Positions 1 to 8,642 are shown, counted from the first letter of the stretch. The stretch is 45,297 nucleotides of DNA from Paenibacillus dendritiformis (GCF_015845845.1 NZ_LDIG01000192.1:1-45297); one strand, 5' to 3'. The notes: a model not told the origin generated them from the letters alone. Made by a program: numbers and translations.

Positions 1-2
1 CC

Positions 3-311
3 TCGATTCAGTCGATCCGGAGCATCCAGAGTCAGCTTAAAGAGCTTGACAAGGCGATTGAGCGCATTTTAGACGGCATTTCCGGCAACCGATTCCTTCG
101 CTACTACCTTGTTGAAGCTGCCCACTCGGTAAAAAACCGCGACCCGGAATTCGGGGAGTACTACCGGAAGAAATTCAATGAAGTCCCTAAGCATCAACAC
201 AAACGTGCCCTCGTCTTAACGGCAAGAAAACTTGTGCGTCTGGTCGATGTGCTGCTACGCAACGACCAACTCTATACGCCCAGAAGGAAGGTGAAGCCGA
301 CAGAGCAATAA
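3..311 (+). pseudogene. IS110-family transposase, C-terminal remnant with internal deletion
   Basis: The frame is open from the window edge to a TAA. It carries the C-terminal part of an IS110-type recombinase: an SGNRFLRYYLVEAA-like stretch, then KHQHKRALVLTARK followed by a basic tail. This is the end of the Transposase_20 region. The helical segment that normally precedes Transposase_20 (QLKELDKAIERI) is joined directly to SGNRFL. The usual block of about 80 residues with the PGIG and QSG motifs is absent, so an in-frame deletion inside the element is likely. The upstream part, including the DEDD catalytic domain, is outside the window. Family assignment rests on motif memory. The copy is probably inactive. 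Confidence 0.75.
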
Positions 312-342
312 TGCCTTGGCTCATGAATCCTCTTCTCTAATC

Positions 343-382
343 CCCAGTTAAATTATGGTAATTAACTCCATTTTCAACTGGG
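343..382. repeat. Hairpin in the 3' non-coding end of the IS110 remnant
   Basis: Seven-base perfect arms CCCAGTT (343-349) and AACTGGG (376-382) enclose an AT-rich loop that contains a further imperfect inverted repeat. The structure lies 31 bases after the transposase stop. Non-coding ends of IS110-family elements hold the bridge RNA, and in IS1111-type members it lies downstream of the gene. Assigning such an RNA here is an inference. Confidence 0.35.
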
Positions 383-752
383 TCTAGTTTGGCGATGCCT
401 TTTTTGGGATTGATCCTGCTGCACGCCAAGGAAATTTTCCAATTCTCATAAATCAGGGTCTTGACATCATACCGCTGGACTTAAGTTCGGAATATTTGCA
501 ATGCAGATATGTTAACATTGACGTATTCATTCCGCAAATAGACAGCCGGCTCTCCGGTTCCGTTTTCCCTTTTCCGACACAAAAAAGCGCTTCACCAAGG
601 AAACGGACTCCATCGTCAACCTCCAATTCCGCCTCATCTTCGCCATCCGGTCACCTAGATAGAGGTTGCGCCCGTATACGGCAAAACAGCAGATAGCCGA
701 AGCCATCTGCTGTAAGCAGCCATGCCGCCCGATCTCGGACGAATGGCATCTA
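383..752. other. Non-coding stretch between IS110 remnant and catE
   Basis: No convincing gene or terminator was found. Reading frames on both strands here are short or rich in basic residues and lack a ribosome binding site. The IS110 element probably ends somewhere in this interval, but I could not fix the boundary. Confidence 0.5.
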
Positions 753-1610
753 TCAGGATTGCACTTGCAGAATGAGATGAATGCCGTTCGGATCCGCCGT
801 TCGTACCGTGCCCGCTTCCTCCTCGACCGGCGCATGAAGCTGACGCAGCCGTTCCACGGTCTGCTTCCGCGTCTCCTCGTCGGGCAGCATGAGCGTGAAC
901 CATTTCAAGCCTGCGCTATGCTTGCCGGGAGCGGACGCCCCCGCGCTGTGCCATGTATTCAAGCCGATATGATGATGGTATTTGCCGGTCGAGATGAACA
1001 ACGCCTGCCGGCCATAACGGGCGACGGTCTCGAAGCCCAGCCCCCGGCCGTAAAATTCCTCTGTCTTCTCCAGCTCGGATACCTGCAAATGAATGTGGCC
1101 GATAATAGTGCCGCTTGGCATCGCCGTCCACGGGCGTCCGGTCGCTTCATGCAGCAGGCTGTCGGCCTGCAGCGCCACGGTCGCCATGCCGACCTGGCCG
1201 TCGTTCCAGCTCCAGGTATCCGGGGAGCGATCCGCATAAATCTCGATGCCGTTGCCTTCCGGATCGGCCAGATAGAGCGCTTCGCTCACATAGTGATCGG
1301 ATTCCCCCTGAAGAGGGTACCCAATCTGGATGAAGTATTGAAGAATATCGGCCAGATCGGATCGGCTCGGGAGCAGGAACGCAATATGGTACAGCCCGGT
1401 CTGGCTCGGGTTCCTAGGCTCGATCGTATCCGGCTGCTCCAGCGTGACGAGAGGCGTCACGCCATCCGCCGTCAGCACGGCGCCGGAGCCGGATTGTTCG
1501 AGCACCTTGAATCCAAGGATATCGCGGTAGAACAAGAGCGAGCGTTCCAGATTCTCTACGGCGAGCTGGACATGGCCGACATAAGTTGACGGGTAACGAT
1601 GAAAATTCAT
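753..1610 (-). CDS. catE: Catechol-2,3-dioxygenase-like VOC family protein (CatE)
   Basis: This 285-residue two-domain vicinal-oxygen-chelate protein resembles the extradiol dioxygenase CatE of Bacillus, which opens catechols using a divalent metal. The N-terminal half begins with VGHVQLAVENLERSLLFY. It has His13, His75 (YHIAF) and Glu123 (GIEIY) placed like a metal triad. The second half starts near residue 170 (GHIHLQVSELEKTEEFY) and has His212-214, but ends NGIHLIL where a Glu ligand is usual. The gene lies 42 bases downstream of the catD stop and is surely cotranscribed with it. In Bacillus the catDE pair is induced by quinones and catechols through YodB/CatR repressors. The AAGGGGGA element upstream supports the ATG at 1610. 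Substrate is inferred from family and neighbours. Confidence 0.85.
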   Translation of the reverse strand: MNFHRYPSTYVGHVQLAVENLERSLLFYRDILGFKVLEQSGSGAVLTADGVTPLVTLEQPDTIEPRNPSQTGLYHIAFLLPSRSDLADILQYFIQIGYPLQGESDHYVSEALYLADPEGNGIEIYADRSPDTWSWNDGQVGMATVALQADSLLHEATGRPWTAMPSGTIIGHIHLQVSELEKTEEFYGRGLGFETVARYGRQALFISTGKYHHHIGLNTWHSAGASAPGKHSAGLKWFTLMLPDEETRKQTVERLRQLHAPVEEEAGTVRTADPNGIHLILQVQS

Positions 1611-1642
1611 AGGCTGGTTCCCCCTTCAGGTTCTAGGCCTGT

Positions 1643-2053
1643 TCATGCGCTCGGCTTGCTGCCGAAGAAAAGACGATCAAGCGACCACGTATTGCTTGGC
1701 GCGAGGAGCAAAAATACCGCCATGACAAGGTAGGCCAAATCCAATTCATAGCCCGCCATTTCCGGACTGCCGGTAAAGCCTGCCGCGAACTTCACCTTCA
1801 CCATCGCCCCAGCCATGATCATAATGAACAGGGCAGCGAAAAGGCGGGTTCCCAGGCCAAGAATAAGAGCGATGCCCCCGATAATCTCAATCAGGGCAAC
1901 GGCATAAGCCGCAAATCCAGGCAGCCCCAGACTCTCGAAGAAGCCCATTGTATTGCCAATGCCGCCCTGGAACTTTTGAAAGCCGTGGATAAGAAAAGCC
2001 GCTCCCAAAAAGATCCTTAACAGCAGATCACCTATTTCGTGAAGCTTTGTCAT
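1643..2053 (-). CDS. catD: DoxX-family membrane protein (CatD)
   Basis: A small integral membrane protein of about 136 residues with the DoxX pattern. The N-terminus is IGDLLLRIFLGAAFLIHGFQKF, then comes a helix with EIIGGIALILGLGTRLFAALF, and a last helix with YLVMAVFLLLAPS. Four membrane segments are expected. CatD-type DoxX proteins are thought to work with CatE in handling catechols or quinones at the membrane; the exact reaction is not established. A GTG four codons upstream (2065) is also possible, but it sits directly against the AAAAGGAT element, so the ATG at 2053 is preferred with moderate certainty. It is the first gene of the catDE operon, driven by the promoter at 2131-2159. Confidence 0.82.
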   Translation of the reverse strand: MTKLHEIGDLLLRIFLGAAFLIHGFQKFQGGIGNTMGFFESLGLPGFAAYAVALIEIIGGIALILGLGTRLFAALFIMIMAGAMVKVKFAAGFTGSPEMAGYELDLAYLVMAVFLLLAPSNTWSLDRLFFGSKPSA

Positions 2054-2114
2054 TTCCGAATACACATCCTTTTAATTATAGAATAACTGCAACCTGGCGT
2101 TTCCTTCATCTCGG

Positions 2115-2131
2115 TTACTAATTACAAGTAA
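2115..2131. promoter_or_regulatory. Inverted-repeat operator TTACT-N7-AGTAA
   Basis: A perfect 5-7-5 inverted repeat directly downstream of the catD -10 box, so a bound repressor would block initiation. TTAC/GTAA half-sites are known for YodB/CatR-type regulators, although the spacing here differs from what I recall. The likely ligand is the HxlR-type protein encoded at 2235-2552. Confidence 0.6.
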
Positions 2132-2159
2132 ATATAAATTAGTCAATTAATATTGTCAA
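2131..2159 (-). promoter_or_regulatory. catDE promoter
   Basis: On the minus strand TTGACA (2159-2154) is followed after 17 bases by TATATT (2136-2131). This is a near-consensus SigA promoter. Its -10 abuts the inverted repeat at 2115-2131. Confidence 0.7.
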
Positions 2160-2203
2160 GCAATTATATTTTTTTGGGAAAGGTGCTTATTTCCCATCAC
2201 CAA

Positions 2204-2229
2204 TGCTATAATAGAAATGTAGAGGTGAT
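2204..2229 (+). promoter_or_regulatory. Promoter and ribosome binding site of the HxlR-type regulator
   Basis: An extended -10 (TGCTATAAT, 2204-2212) with a perfect TATAAT and only a weak -35. The AGAGGTGAT element at 2221-2229 lies 5 bases before the ATG at 2235. Confidence 0.55.
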
Positions 2230-2234
2230 GGAAC

Positions 2235-2552
2235 ATGAACGGAACATCCAGTGAACGATGCCCCCGCTTCGACAAAGCGATGAGCATTTTGAGCCAGCGG
2301 TGGACAGGGCTTATCATCCATCAATTGCTGGCAGGCCCGCAGCGCTTCTGCACGATGGAAGCGGCCATCGCCATTAGCGGCCGGGTCCTGTCCGAGCGAT
2401 TGAAGGATCTCGAGCGCGAAGGCATCGTGCGCCGTGAAGTATATCCCGACACGCCGGTGCGCATCGAATACTCTTTGACGGAGAAGGGACACGCTCTCGA
2501 ACCGATCATTCGGGACATTGAAGCTTGGGCTGCGCAATGGATCGAGCTATAA
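2235..2552 (+). CDS. HxlR/DUF24-family transcriptional regulator (YodB/CatR-like)
   Basis: A 105-residue winged-helix protein of the MarR/DUF24 class. It has the class signature of an N-terminal Cys (ERCPRF, Cys9), then KAMSILSQRWTGLIIHQLLAGPQRF, the recognition region SGRVLSERLKDLEREGIVRR, and a wing ending VRIEYSLTEKG. In Bacillus YodB and CatR the N-terminal Cys reacts with quinones or diamide and releases the repressor. A second Cys is present at position 39, and the C-terminal cysteines known from YodB are absent. It is divergent from catDE, and the shared intergenic region holds an inverted repeat. The inferred role is a thiol-redox repressor of catDE. Confidence 0.85.
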   Translation: MNGTSSERCPRFDKAMSILSQRWTGLIIHQLLAGPQRFCTMEAAIAISGRVLSERLKDLEREGIVRREVYPDTPVRIEYSLTEKGHALEPIIRDIEAWAAQWIEL

Positions 2553-2588
2553 CCCGCTCCTGCGAAGCGCCTTGCTGCCGATAACATC

Positions 2589-2623
2589 AAAGCCGGATCT
2601 CCTTCGCGGGAGACTCCGGCTTT
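2589..2623. terminator. Bidirectional hairpin between hxlR-type gene and spore protein gene
   Basis: AAAGCCGGA and TCCGGCTTT arms with an inner CTCC/GGAG stem and one bulge. It lies between two convergent genes. On both strands the stem ends in TTT, so it can serve both directions. Confidence 0.65.
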
Positions 2624-2649
2624 GTTCGCTTTCCTGTACCTATAAATAG

Positions 2650-2937
2650 CTACTGCGTCGGCTTCTTCGTGAGCTGCTCCTGGGCGAGACGAATCATCTC
2701 CCGGACCATCGTGCCGCCAATCCGGCCCCCAACGCGCCCTGCCGATTCGGTTGACAGTTCTCCGTTGTCTCCCGGCTGCAGCGGCACGCCCAACGTCTTG
2801 GCGACCTCATACTTGACGTCGTCCGGCCGGTTCGGATCTACGGCGAACCCTTCCTGCCGCATCACTTCCGCCTTGAACGCATTAACGCCCTGCTCTGCTC
2901 CGTTGACGAGCAGCCTTCTTCGGTTCCTGCGGGCCAT
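2650..2937 (-). CDS. Alpha/beta-type small acid-soluble spore protein
   Basis: A 95-residue protein of the SASP family that coats DNA in the dormant spore. It has a basic N-terminus (MARRNRRRLLV), the NGAEQ motif, DDVKYEVAKTLGVPL, and the conserved C-terminal glycine-rich block SAGRVGGRIGGTMVREM. It is longer than the classic proteins of about 65-70 residues because of an extra segment between residues 20 and 45. I believe this longer form also occurs in other Paenibacillus and Clostridium proteins. The start is set by an ideal AAGGAGG (2952-2946) 8 bases before the ATG at 2937. An upstream in-frame ATG at 2979 has no such site. Expression in the forespore under SigG is expected from the family. 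Confidence 0.9.
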   Translation of the reverse strand: MARRNRRRLLVNGAEQGVNAFKAEVMRQEGFAVDPNRPDDVKYEVAKTLGVPLQPGDNGELSTESAGRVGGRIGGTMVREMIRLAQEQLTKKPTQ

Positions 2938-2964
2938 CAGTCCTGCCTCCTTGCCAGCATTAAA

Positions 2965-2981
2965 GTATGAATCCTTCATAC
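2965..2981. repeat. Perfect inverted repeat GTATGAA-N3-TTCATAC
   Basis: Seven-base arms with a 3-base spacer lie 27 bases upstream of the spore gene start. On the minus strand one arm contains CATACTT, close to the SigG -10 consensus CATACTA, but no good -35 is visible. It may be a promoter element or an operator. Confidence 0.35.
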
Positions 2982-3336
2982 AATGGCCCGGAAGCGGTCA
3001 AATTATGTGCCTTTCCCGTAAACGCCTTCTTCATTGCTTATCTTCTCCGTTTCCGAATGTTTTTATCGGTGCATAAAAAGGCTGATATCGATACAACCGT
3101 CCTACCCATCCGTAAAATTCCCGGCTTCCGAGGCAACGTATATGCGTTGCGCTCTCAAGAAATGATAACTCCGACAGATCCCTCCGATCAAAACGGAGAT
3201 TCAACTTAAATTTGCAATCTAAAGCAGTTTATAAGCACTAACCATATGGATTTACATGGGTGAGGTTGTGTCTTGCATTCGTCCGTGTGGTAGTATGGGA
3301 AAAGGGAGTACATACCAATGTTTGAGGTGAAATCTC
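2982..3336. other. Intergenic region between the spore gene and pepT
   Basis: No recognisable gene. A GTG-initiated 47-codon frame (3070-3210) lacks a ribosome binding site. The last 80 bases should contain the pepT promoter; TAGTAT near 3290 could be its -10, but no clear -35 was found. Confidence 0.45.
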
Positions 3337-4575
3337 GTGAAAAATGAAATTATTCAACGATTTACTGCCTACGCCAAAGTAGATACCCAATCGAATGATG
3401 ACAGCCAGACATGCCCGTCCACGCCGGGACAATTGGACCTGGCTCGGTTGCTCGTGGAAGAGCTGCAAGCGATCGGCATGCAGGAGGTGACCCTGGATGA
3501 AAACGGCTATGTCATGGCCACGCTGCCGGCCAATACGGACAAGGATATCCCGACGATCGGGTTCCTTTCCCATCTGGATACGGCGACGGACTTCACCGGA
3601 GCCAATGTCAATCCCCAGATCGTCGACAATTACGACGGGAATGCAATCGTCTTGAACGAAGGGCTCAATGTCGTGCTGTCGCCGGCGGAATTCCCGGAAT
3701 TGGCGAATTACAAGGGCCATACCCTGATTACGACGGACGGGACGACGCTGCTTGGCGCGGATGACAAGGCAGGGATTGCCGAGATAATGACCGCGATGGC
3801 CTATCTTCTCCAGCACCCGGAGATCAAGCATGGCAAGGTGCGTGTCGCCTTCACCCCGGACGAGGAGATCGGGCGGGGGCCCCACCGCTTCGATGTCGCT
3901 TCCTTCGGCGCGAAATACGCCTATACCGTTGACGGCGGCCCGCTCGGGGAACTCGAATATGAGAGCTTCAATGCGGCGCAGGCGAAGATTACGGTCAAGG
4001 GGACGAATGTCCACCCCGGTTCGGCGAAGGGCAAGATGATCAATTCGGCCAAAATCGCCATGGAGCTGCACAGCAAGCTTCCTGCCGAGGAAGCTCCTGA
4101 ATTCACCGACGGCTATGACGGCTTCTATCATCTCATCTCCATTCAAGGAGATGTAGAGCGGACCGATCTGCGATATATCATCCGCGACTTCGACAAGGCC
4201 AATTTCGAGGCCCGCAAGGCGAAGCTCGAAGCGATCGTGAAGGAACTTCAGGACATCTACGGAGAAAACAGCATTATCCTCGATATGAACGACCAATATT
4301 ACAACATGAAAGACATGATCGAGCCGGTCAAGCATATTGTCGATATTGCATATCAAGCGATGAAGAACGTCGGCATCGAGCCGATCATCACTCCGATCCG
4401 GGGCGGCACGGACGGCTCGCAGCTGTCTTATATGGGACTGCCGACTCCGAATATTTTCACCGGGGGAGAGAACTATCACGGCAAGTTCGAATACGTCTCG
4501 GCTGATAATATGGTGAAGGCGACGGAGGTTATTATCGAGATAATTAAGCTGTATGAGCAGCAGGCTGCCCAATAA
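3337..4575 (+). CDS. pepT: Peptidase T (zinc tripeptide aminopeptidase)
   Basis: A 412-residue M20B cytoplasmic aminopeptidase that removes the N-terminal residue from tripeptides. All expected metal-site motifs are present: SHLDTATDF (His79, Asp81), [11 protein letters not shown] (Asp142), DEEIGRG (175-181), the VDGG segment, and the C-terminal HGKFE histidine. Length matches the family. The start is GTG at 3337, six bases after GAGGTGA (3324-3330). The ATG inside codon 4 of another frame is irrelevant. The gene appears monocistronic, facing the convergent Tet-like gene. Confidence 0.95.
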   Translation: MKNEIIQRFTAYAKVDTQSNDDSQTCPSTPGQLDLARLLVEELQAIGMQEVTLDENGYVMATLPANTDKDIPTIGFLSHLDTATDFTGANVNPQIVDNYDGNAIVLNEGLNVVLSPAEFPELANYKGHTLITTDGTTLLGADDKAGIAEIMTAMAYLLQHPEIKHGKVRVAFTPDEEIGRGPHRFDVASFGAKYAYTVDGGPLGELEYESFNAAQAKITVKGTNVHPGSAKGKMINSAKIAMELHSKLPAEEAPEFTDGYDGFYHLISIQGDVERTDLRYIIRDFDKANFEARKAKLEAIVKELQDIYGENSIILDMNDQYYNMKDMIEPVKHIVDIAYQAMKNVGIEPIITPIRGGTDGSQLSYMGLPTPNIFTGGENYHGKFEYVSADNMVKATEVIIEIIKLYEQQAAQ

Positions 4576-4581
4576 AGCATG

Positions 4582-4631
4582 AAGGGGCTATCCCGTCTCA
4601 GTCAACGCGCGTGACGATGGGAAAGCCCCTT
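4582..4631. terminator. Long hairpin between pepT and the Tet-like gene
   Basis: Arms AAGGGGCT (4582-4589) and AGCCCCTT, extended inward by TCCC/GGGA. It lies between convergent genes. There is no clear T-run on either side, so termination efficiency is uncertain. Confidence 0.45.
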
Positions 4632-4697
4632 GCTATGACGGCCGGCCTCCGACCCGGCTCGTTACCGAACCGTCTCGGACAGCCTCGCCCCTCCGGC

Positions 4698-6647
4698 TCA
4701 ACAATGCATATGGCGCGCCGCGTCTTCCCAGGGCACGCTGTACCCCTGCCCTTTGGCGCAGAAGATGGAGGCCGAGGTGTAGAGCGGGTCCGCGTCTTTA
4801 TTGTATGCCTTGGCCGCAATGATCTCCTCGGCGTTATGACAGCGCTCATACCCGCCGAAGCGCAGCTGCAGCATCCCCTTGCCCTGGGTATAGACGGCCA
4901 GCTCGGCGCTGTAGTTCATGAATGTTGCCACCGGCGCCTTGCCTGTAATCACAACCTGATCTCCGGCGAACTCGGGCGGTTCGAACCGGCCCGATGCCTT
5001 CTGGATATCGGTCATGAAGCGTCCCATATGCTCCGACGCGACCTTCACTTTCACCTCATAATACGGCTCCAGCAGGACATTGTCCGCCTGCTCCAGCCCA
5101 TGGCGGAGCGCCCGGTAGGCCGCCTCGCGGAAGTCGCCGCCGCTCGTATGCTTATTGTGGGCCCGGCCCTTCATCAGCGTCATCTTGACATCGGTGACGG
5201 GGGATCCGGTCAGCAGCCCGTGGTGATCCCGTTCCAGCAAGCATGCTCAATGACATGCTGATAGTTGACCGTCAGCACGTCGGGATGGCACTCGTTCCGG
5301 AATACCATCCCGCCTGCCCCTCTCACCGGGCTCCAGCCGAAGATGCACCTCCGCGTAATGCCCGAGCGGTTCAAAATGCCCGCATCCCGTCACCGCCGAG
5401 GCAATCGTCTCCTTGTACAGAATGTCCGGGGTCCCAAAGGAGACATCCATGCCGAACCGCTCCTTGACCAGGCGCTCCAGCACCTCCAACTGAATGACGC
5501 CCATCACATGGATATGAATCTCCTGCAGCGCCTCATCCCATTGCACCCGAAGCGACGGATCTTCGGCATCGAGCAGGCGGAAGCGCTGGAGCACCTCCTT
5601 CGCATGGAGAGATGGCGGAAAGATGACCTTCGACGTCAGCATCGGCACCATCTCGTATTCCGCCCGATCGTTCAGCGCGCCCAAGCCTTCCCCCGCCGCG
5701 GCCGCTGACAGTCCGGTAACGGCGCAAAGCTGGCCTGCCTCCGCCCGTTCGGCATGGTCATATTTGCGTCCGTTGTATATCCGAATCGAGGTCACCTTCT
5801 CGGCAATCCGGTCCGGTCCGGAGCCATAACGGACCTCATCCCTGACATGCAAGGAACCGCCCAACACCTTCAGATGGGTAACGCGGGTGCCGTTCGCGTC
5901 ATGGCGAACCTTGTATACCCGGGCTGCGAACGGCTGATCCTGTCGCCAGTCCCCCGGCGTGAAGGCATCCACCAGTTGCAGCAGATCGGTAACGCCCACA
6001 TCCTGCAGGGCGGATCCTGCGGCGCAGGGGAACAGGCGATGCGTCCGAATCAGGCCGGCCGCGGCATTTCGCCATACCTCCCGATCGTATTCATCCTCCA
6101 TATAACGAGAGAGCAATTCCTCATCGCGCTCGGCCAGAAAAGTGATTAGCCCGTCCTCCCATTCCGCTTCGCCGCAGGCGGATCTCATATCAACCGCGTC
6201 CGGCGTCAGTTGGGCGCGAATATCGTCCAACACCCGCTCTGCATCCGCCCCGGTCCGATCCGTCTTGTTGATGAAAAAGAAGACCGGCACCCAGTGCCCG
6301 TCCAGCAGCTGCCAGACCGTCTCCGTATGACCCTGCACGCCCTCCGCCGCGCTGACGACGACAATGGCGGCATCCATCACCTGGATGGCCCGCTCCATTT
6401 CGGCGGAGAAATCGACGTGTCCCGGAGTGTCGATCAACGTGTAGGTGCTGCCATTGTATGTCATCACCGCCTGATCGGCGAAAATCGTAATGCCCCGTTC
6501 CTTCTCGATCTCATGACTGTCCATGTAGGCATCCCGGTTATCGACCCGCCCCCGGCTCCGAATGCTGCGGGTATGGTACAGCAGCTGTTCGGCCAGCGTC
6601 GTCTTCCCTGCGTCTACATGAGCGAATATGCCGATTGTTCTATGCAT
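4698..6647 (-). pseudogene. Tet(M)/EF-G-like translational GTPase with two compensating frameshifts
   Basis: A GTPase related to ribosomal-protection proteins such as Tet(M) and Tet(B)(P). G motifs are AHVDAGKTT (residues 9-17), RGITI, DTPGH (73-77) and NKTD (127-130). The C-terminal half carries the EF-G domain IV/V blocks (TGSPVTDVKM, GYERCHN). Conceptual length after repair is about 649 residues, matching the family. The frame is broken twice. One extra base in the G-run at 5320-5317 shifts translation, which then reaches a TGA at 5249-5247. One lost base near 5236-5241 restores the original frame. Between the two sites, another frame encodes the expected GGMVFRNECHPDVLTVNYQH region. Either the gene is inactivated or there are sequence errors. 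The start at 6647 follows AGAGGTG by 5 bases; an ATG at 6674 lacks a site. Tetracycline protection is not established. Confidence 0.75.
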
Positions 6648-6856
6648 CCTGACACCTCTCGCAGCGGTCTCCATTGACTGTTATGATTGCATTTCACGCA
6701 TGTTCCCTCGCTAAAGAACTGTTCCCATCATAGCACAGAGAGCGCGGAGGCATCACGGGCCGATATGGAAATGCGGTTATCCGTCCGGTCTTCCTCGGCC
6801 TGCTCAACGGGACGCGCTCGAATTCGCAAAGCGTTCCACCGTAATGTCACGACACC

Positions 6857-7414
6857 CTAGGAGGCAGAATGGATGAAAGCGTCCAGCCGCTCCTTCTGAA
6901 GAAGATGGTGGCGGTAATGCATCTCCGGCATCGCGAACCATTCGGCCGCATTCAGCGCGCCGAAGGCGGGATGAGCCGCCGTCCGCTGCAGCCGCTCCGT
7001 AGCTGCGCCCTGCAGCGACGCCCCGATCTCGTGCATGCGTCGTCTAGCTTCCTCCAGCTTGGCGGCAAGCTGCTCCTTGCTCTCCGGCTGCGGTGGCGTA
7101 TACTGCGCGCCGGCCGGCACCCGAATGCGCACCGGCGGGAAGCTCCCCTGCTCGAACGCGGCCCTTCCGGCCTCCGTCTTCTCGCCGGCCCCCTCGCCGG
7201 CGGCGCCGGACTCCATGCACCGCTCCGCATGGCGGAGCTGCATATGCAGCGCGGAATGGGCCAGATGCAGGTACATTTGGCCAAGCGACCATTCATTCTC
7301 GGCCGGCTTGCGCCGCAGTTCCTCCATGCTGTACTTGCCCAGCTCCCGCACATAATGATCCGTAATCTCGTCGAATCGTGCCAAAATATCCGCAATGCCC
7401 ATGCTCTTGTTCAT
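6857..7414 (-). CDS. DinB-superfamily protein
   Basis: A 185-residue four-helix protein of the DinB/YfiT type. Possible metal-site histidines are in the LHLAHSALH segment near residue 50 and in the C-terminal MHYRHHLLQKERL segment. The first helix (ILARFDEITDHYVRELGKY) and the NEWSLGQMYLHLAHS motif are typical. Many members are metal-dependent transferases for low-molecular-weight thiols such as bacillithiol, but the activity here is unknown. GAGGAGATGATGGA lies directly before the ATG at 7414. It is downstream of and codirectional with a WYL-type regulator gene, with an inverted repeat between them. Confidence 0.8.
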   Translation of the reverse strand: MNKSMGIADILARFDEITDHYVRELGKYSMEELRRKPAENEWSLGQMYLHLAHSALHMQLRHAERCMESGAAGEGAGEKTEAGRAAFEQGSFPPVRIRVPAGAQYTPPQPESKEQLAAKLEEARRRMHEIGASLQGAATERLQRTAAHPAFGALNAAEWFAMPEMHYRHHLLQKERLDAFIHSAS

Positions 7415-7430
7415 TCCATCATCTCCTCGA

Positions 7431-7451
7431 ATACTGAATTATTATCAGTAT
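7431..7451. promoter_or_regulatory. Inverted repeat ATACTGA-N7-TCAGTAT upstream of dinB-like gene
   Basis: Perfect 7-7-7 inverted repeat in the 63-base gap between the WYL-regulator stop and the dinB-like start. On the minus strand it is preceded by a TATACT that could serve as -10. It is a plausible operator for the neighbouring regulator. Confidence 0.45.
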
Positions 7452-7477
7452 ACGGGAGAGCTCCTGACAGCAGTATG

Positions 7478-8425
7478 TCAGTAGCGATCCGCTATTTTCT
7501 TCGCTTCTTCACGAACCTGCCGGCGCAATGATTCGGGCTCGAGCACGACGACATTCCCGCCCCAGCCCAGCACCCACGACAGCAGATCTTCAGGCCGGCG
7601 GACGCGGCAGGTGACCAGCATCCCCTCCGGGCAGGCCTCCGCCGATTCCATGTAATATGAATTCGATTCCGCTACCCGATCCGCGATGCAAGCGTCTACC
7701 TGCAAGCGGACCCGGATCGTCCGGTCATCGGGAGGCGTGTAGTCCGACAAGCGGAAATCCGGCGGGAACGCGAACCGTTCATCAAGCACAACCAGCTCGC
7801 TCATGCGCGATACCCGAAAGTGGCGAATCGCCCGGCGCAGATGACAATAGGCGATCAGCATCCATACGCCCCGGACGAGCACCAGTCCGTAGGGGGCAGC
7901 GTCACGGATACTGTCCCGGTTCCCGGCGTCATCCGGCGCGGCCTTCGTATACCGGAACCGAATCATGCGCCTGTCCAGTACCGCTTGATGCAGCCGGTCG
8001 AGGCGCTCCTTCTCCGGCCCCCGATTCGAAGCCCGCTGCTCGGAGAGCAGCCGGATCGCCTGGCGTGCGCGCTCCGCCTCTTCGCGGACAGGATGCGGCA
8101 GGAGTGCTTCGATTTTGCGCCGGGAAGTCTCGGCGCCTGCGGCATAGCCGGCAGCGAATTCCTGCGTGACGAAATCGGTGCCGATGAGGAGGGAGACGGC
8201 TTCCTCCACCGTCAAGCTGACGGGCGGCAGGAAATACCCCTCCATCAGCGAATAGCCCTGTCCCGGCGTGCCGGCAATTGGTACCCCGGCCTCGCTCAGC
8301 GCCTGAATGTCCCGATAAATGGTCCGCACGCTCGTCTCGAACGTAGCCGCCAGATCCTCTGCGCGCCGAAGCCCGCAGCGCTGCAGCTCAAGCACAATCG
8401 CCAAAAGACGGTCCGTCTTGTTCAT
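7478..8425 (-). CDS. YafY-type transcriptional regulator (HTH-WYL-WCX)
   Basis: A 315-residue regulator. The N-terminal HTH_11 domain (NKTDRLLAIVLELQ, then TSVRTIYRDIQALSEAGVPI) is followed by a WYL domain near residues 135-220 (RMIRFRYTKA, PYGLVLVRGVWMLIAYCHLR) and a C-terminal WCX region (LLSWVLGWGGNVVVLEP). WYL domains are thought to sense small ligands or nucleic acids. The ATG at 8425 is preferred over 8452 because GGGAGGAGAGGGGAG immediately precedes it. It is probably cotranscribed with the dinB-like gene, a frequent pairing in Bacillales. Ligand unknown. Confidence 0.88.
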   Translation of the reverse strand: MNKTDRLLAIVLELQRCGLRRAEDLAATFETSVRTIYRDIQALSEAGVPIAGTPGQGYSLMEGYFLPPVSLTVEEAVSLLIGTDFVTQEFAAGYAAGAETSRRKIEALLPHPVREEAERARQAIRLLSEQRASNRGPEKERLDRLHQAVLDRRMIRFRYTKAAPDDAGNRDSIRDAAPYGLVLVRGVWMLIAYCHLRRAIRHFRVSRMSELVVLDERFAFPPDFRLSDYTPPDDRTIRVRLQVDACIADRVAESNSYYMESAEACPEGMLVTCRVRRPEDLLSWVLGWGGNVVVLEPESLRRQVREEAKKIADRY

Positions 8426-8570
8426 GCTCCCCTCTCCTCCCTTTCGTCTCAAATCGAACTCTTGTCATCTCCATTGTAACCACAGCGGTGCCGGATTGGC
8501 GAGCGCCCATTCCGGCTCTGGCCTTCCGGCAAGCCCTCTGCTTTTTTCTCCTCCACCATGTTGGATGATA

Positions 8571-8599
8571 TTTACATCAGGGACGGTTCATAATATTAT
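8571..8599 (+). promoter_or_regulatory. Promoter of the ArsR/GyrB-like fusion gene
   Basis: TTTACA (8571-8576), 17 bases, then TATTAT (8594-8599). The transcription start would fall in or just before the tandem palindromes at 8604-8619. Confidence 0.55.
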
Positions 8600-8603
8600 T
8601 AAA

Positions 8604-8619
8604 TTACGTAATTACGTAA
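8604..8619. promoter_or_regulatory. Two abutting TTACGTAA palindromes
   Basis: TTACGTAA occurs at 8604-8611 and again at 8612-8619. Each copy is a perfect 8-base palindrome, and together they form a 16-base palindrome. The pair lies between the -10 box and the GGAAGTGAT ribosome binding site (8631-8639). This position suits autorepression by the winged-helix protein encoded immediately downstream. Confidence 0.65.
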
Positions 8620-8642
8620 AACGATAAAAAGGAAGTGATAAC

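Noticed and set aside
666-1589. A 307-codon plus-strand open frame
   Set aside because: It is antisense to catE, has no ribosome binding site and no recognisable motif; it is a by-product of GC-rich codon usage.
3070-3210. A GTG-started 47-codon frame before pepT
   Set aside because: Protein-like composition, but no ribosome binding site and no match to any family I know.
6869-7531. A 220-codon plus-strand frame preceded by AGGAGG
   Set aside because: Despite the attractive upstream site it is antisense to the dinB-like gene, whose family motifs are clear.
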